DNA from: Didymodactylos carnosus
Lineage: Eukaryota; Rotifera; Eurotatoria; Philodinida; Philodinidae
Assembly (NCBI GenBank): GCA_905250885.1
Contig: CAJNOQ010003041.1
Span: forward strand, 1 to 21,676
Direction: 5' to 3'
Length of the DNA stretch: 21,676 nt
Shown: positions 20,201 through 21,676 of the stretch, piece by piece
How positions within the stretch are numbered: the stretch's first letter is position 1
Layout of the letters: every line of letters starts with the position of its first letter
Translations under genes and position numbers: made by a program
Notes under the pieces: generated by a model
Seen by the model: the letters and a program-made list of their open reading frames with translations, nothing else
What the model was told of the DNA's origin: nothing
Databases searched by the model: none

Positions 20201-21676
20201 GTGTTACTATCTTTGACTGAGAGAGAAAGATATTTATTCTATATATTATATTTAATGAACTGGAGTCAAACTGGTATGAATTAAAGCAGAAGATCATGCA
20301 TAACGGTGTCAAAGTGGAAAAATCTTATAAAGACCATAGTTCCTATTGAAACTATGATCGATTTTTAGAAATAATATTTGATTGTTATACTTGCTTAATA
20401 AATATACCTATGAACTTCTGATGAACGTTCATGAAACTACTAAACTTTCTCAATCTTTTAACATTATAATTCGACAGGTGCACAAAATTCATTAATCTTT
20501 TCTGAGTTTTTCGCTGCGAAATGAATTGATGAAAGAGTGCAATTGGAAATGTAAGAGTGACCGTTAACATTGAATATTTGGATCATTTTTGTGACATCAT
20601 TTGTTTTATATAATTTTATTACTTATTGCACATAATGTTGTTTATAGTCCCCTTTCTTTCAGAAAGCTATATCGGCAACTACATGTCAGATTTTCATGAA
20701 ACTTTCAGAAATTTACTGCCTTACCAAGATAGAATTAAGATTTAGTTTTTTAAGGCGTTGTCTATCAGAATTTAGAGGCTGACGCCCAAATATGTGTCGA
20801 AATAGAGCATTTACAGTTGCAACGTTTTTTCCTCTTTTAGAAAGGAGCTGCAGAATTCAAGTTGTTTATTAATTGTGTTAAATACGCATAGACACAACAT
20901 AAAGAAGCAAGAAATTTTTGCTCATTTCATCGAGGGTGTTAGATATGGTGATGTTAGTAGACAGTCAAATTCTTAGAAAAACTATTATAACTGTTGAATA
21001 CGCTTTATTTTAGTCAGAAATGTTTGCTCTACATATTAGCATCATTGCAAGCTCACTATACTTGTAGCCAGATTAGCTTTCCAAACTGTTTTCTAGATGA
21101 CTATAGATATGATCGAACATCATCGATGACAATTAGTCTACACATGGTCTCTGTTCATTTTCTCACAATATCAAGATGAAAAAGGTGTAAAAGATCAGCT
21201 GATGTCAACGACATTCGTCCATCACTTCAAAACATATTAGATAAGTAACAAGTCGGAGAGACTGCTTAATTCAAAAATGATACGATTGCATCGTTGAGCT
21301 ATATTTTGATTCAAGAACTCAGTATTTTTTCTTTCAATGAAAGTTTTTTACGACGTATCTTGCAATGGGTACCTCGTTGTCGTCATAAATTCATGTTTTA
21401 ATAATTTATTTCAGTTTTAACTCATTAAATTTGAAATTTGGCTCGGATTTTTATTATAACTACTATGATGTGGTAATTAAAATGACACCAGGAATTCTTG
21501 GATATTCGACGATTTAAAATCAAAAGAACAAGAGGGGAGTATTAGGTCATCACTGATTACGCTAGTTTACTACATATACATCCATTTTAAAACTGTTGTT
21601 AGAGCGTGTACGAAAAACTTAATACGTTGATTATAAACAATCACTTAGAGTTGCGGAATATCTATTTTGTAGGCTT
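17267..21676. other. 4.4 kb of apparently intergenic sequence
   Basis: No supported exon is visible on either strand; open frames stay near 60 codons and lack splice partners or recognisable motifs. Minor features are a (TA)n-like run near 19963-19972, a (GA)n stretch at 20047-20056 (gagagagaga), a CATAGTT...AACTATG hairpin near 20333-20356 and a slightly GC-richer patch at 20640-20840. That patch contains GGCGT...ACGCC and repeated ctttcagaaa and may be an old repeat. Confidence 0.4.

Noticed and set aside
1..21676. tRNA, rRNA and CRISPR arrays
   Set aside because: No tRNA B-box-like GGTTCGAATCC with a fitting cloverleaf, no rRNA core sequence and no regularly spaced repeats with spacers were seen.

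Overview
This window is eukaryotic nuclear DNA. It is AT-rich, and its protein-coding genes are cut by many short GT-AG introns, mostly about 48-80 bp. AATAAA-type polyadenylation signals follow the stop codons, and several small non-autonomous DNA transposons are present. Compact introns, high AT content and the gene content suggest a small invertebrate. A bdelloid rotifer is my leading guess, but nothing in the window proves it. No bacterial operon logic, rRNA, tRNA or CRISPR is visible.

Layout. Positions 1-731 hold two foldback or terminal-inverted-repeat elements, at least the second lying in an intron. Positions 732-3200 (+) are the 3' part of an unrecognised Ser/Thr-rich gene whose last exon may be frameshifted. 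Positions 3665-8449 (+) are a 12-exon gene that I identify as HAP2/GCS1, the class II gamete-membrane fusogen. My splice model gives 667 residues with no stop or frame break. It keeps the family hallmarks: a GYCC-type cysteine cluster, LWYDVYSIG, an LCKKVAVT block, the late Cys-rich region and one transmembrane helix. Its first intron carries a 453-bp MITE. Its third intron (1.56 kb) carries a decayed coding fragment, itself hit by a 92-bp hAT-type MITE. One of its 3' introns looks as if it arose by a 51-bp tandem duplication of exon sequence.

Positions 8907-9492 are a 586-bp hAT-type element with an exact 8-bp target duplication. It is followed by an unexplained GC-richer island and about 2 kb without genes. 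Positions 11921-14490 (-) are a five-exon, 335-residue transcription factor. It has an eh1-like motif, a polyQ run, six C2H2 zinc fingers and an acidic tail. The rest, 14491-21676, looks intergenic. It holds a second, diverged copy of the HAP2-intron MITE (about 15651-16001), a third hAT-type MITE (16932-17266) and a phased ATTACG cluster upstream of the zinc-finger gene.

The main discoveries are the apparently intact gamete fusogen in what may be an asexual lineage, the candidate intron birth inside it, and the set of short DNA transposons with readable target-site duplications. The three genes show no obvious functional link. All gene models are manual splice predictions; the 5' ends of HAP2 and of the first gene are unresolved.
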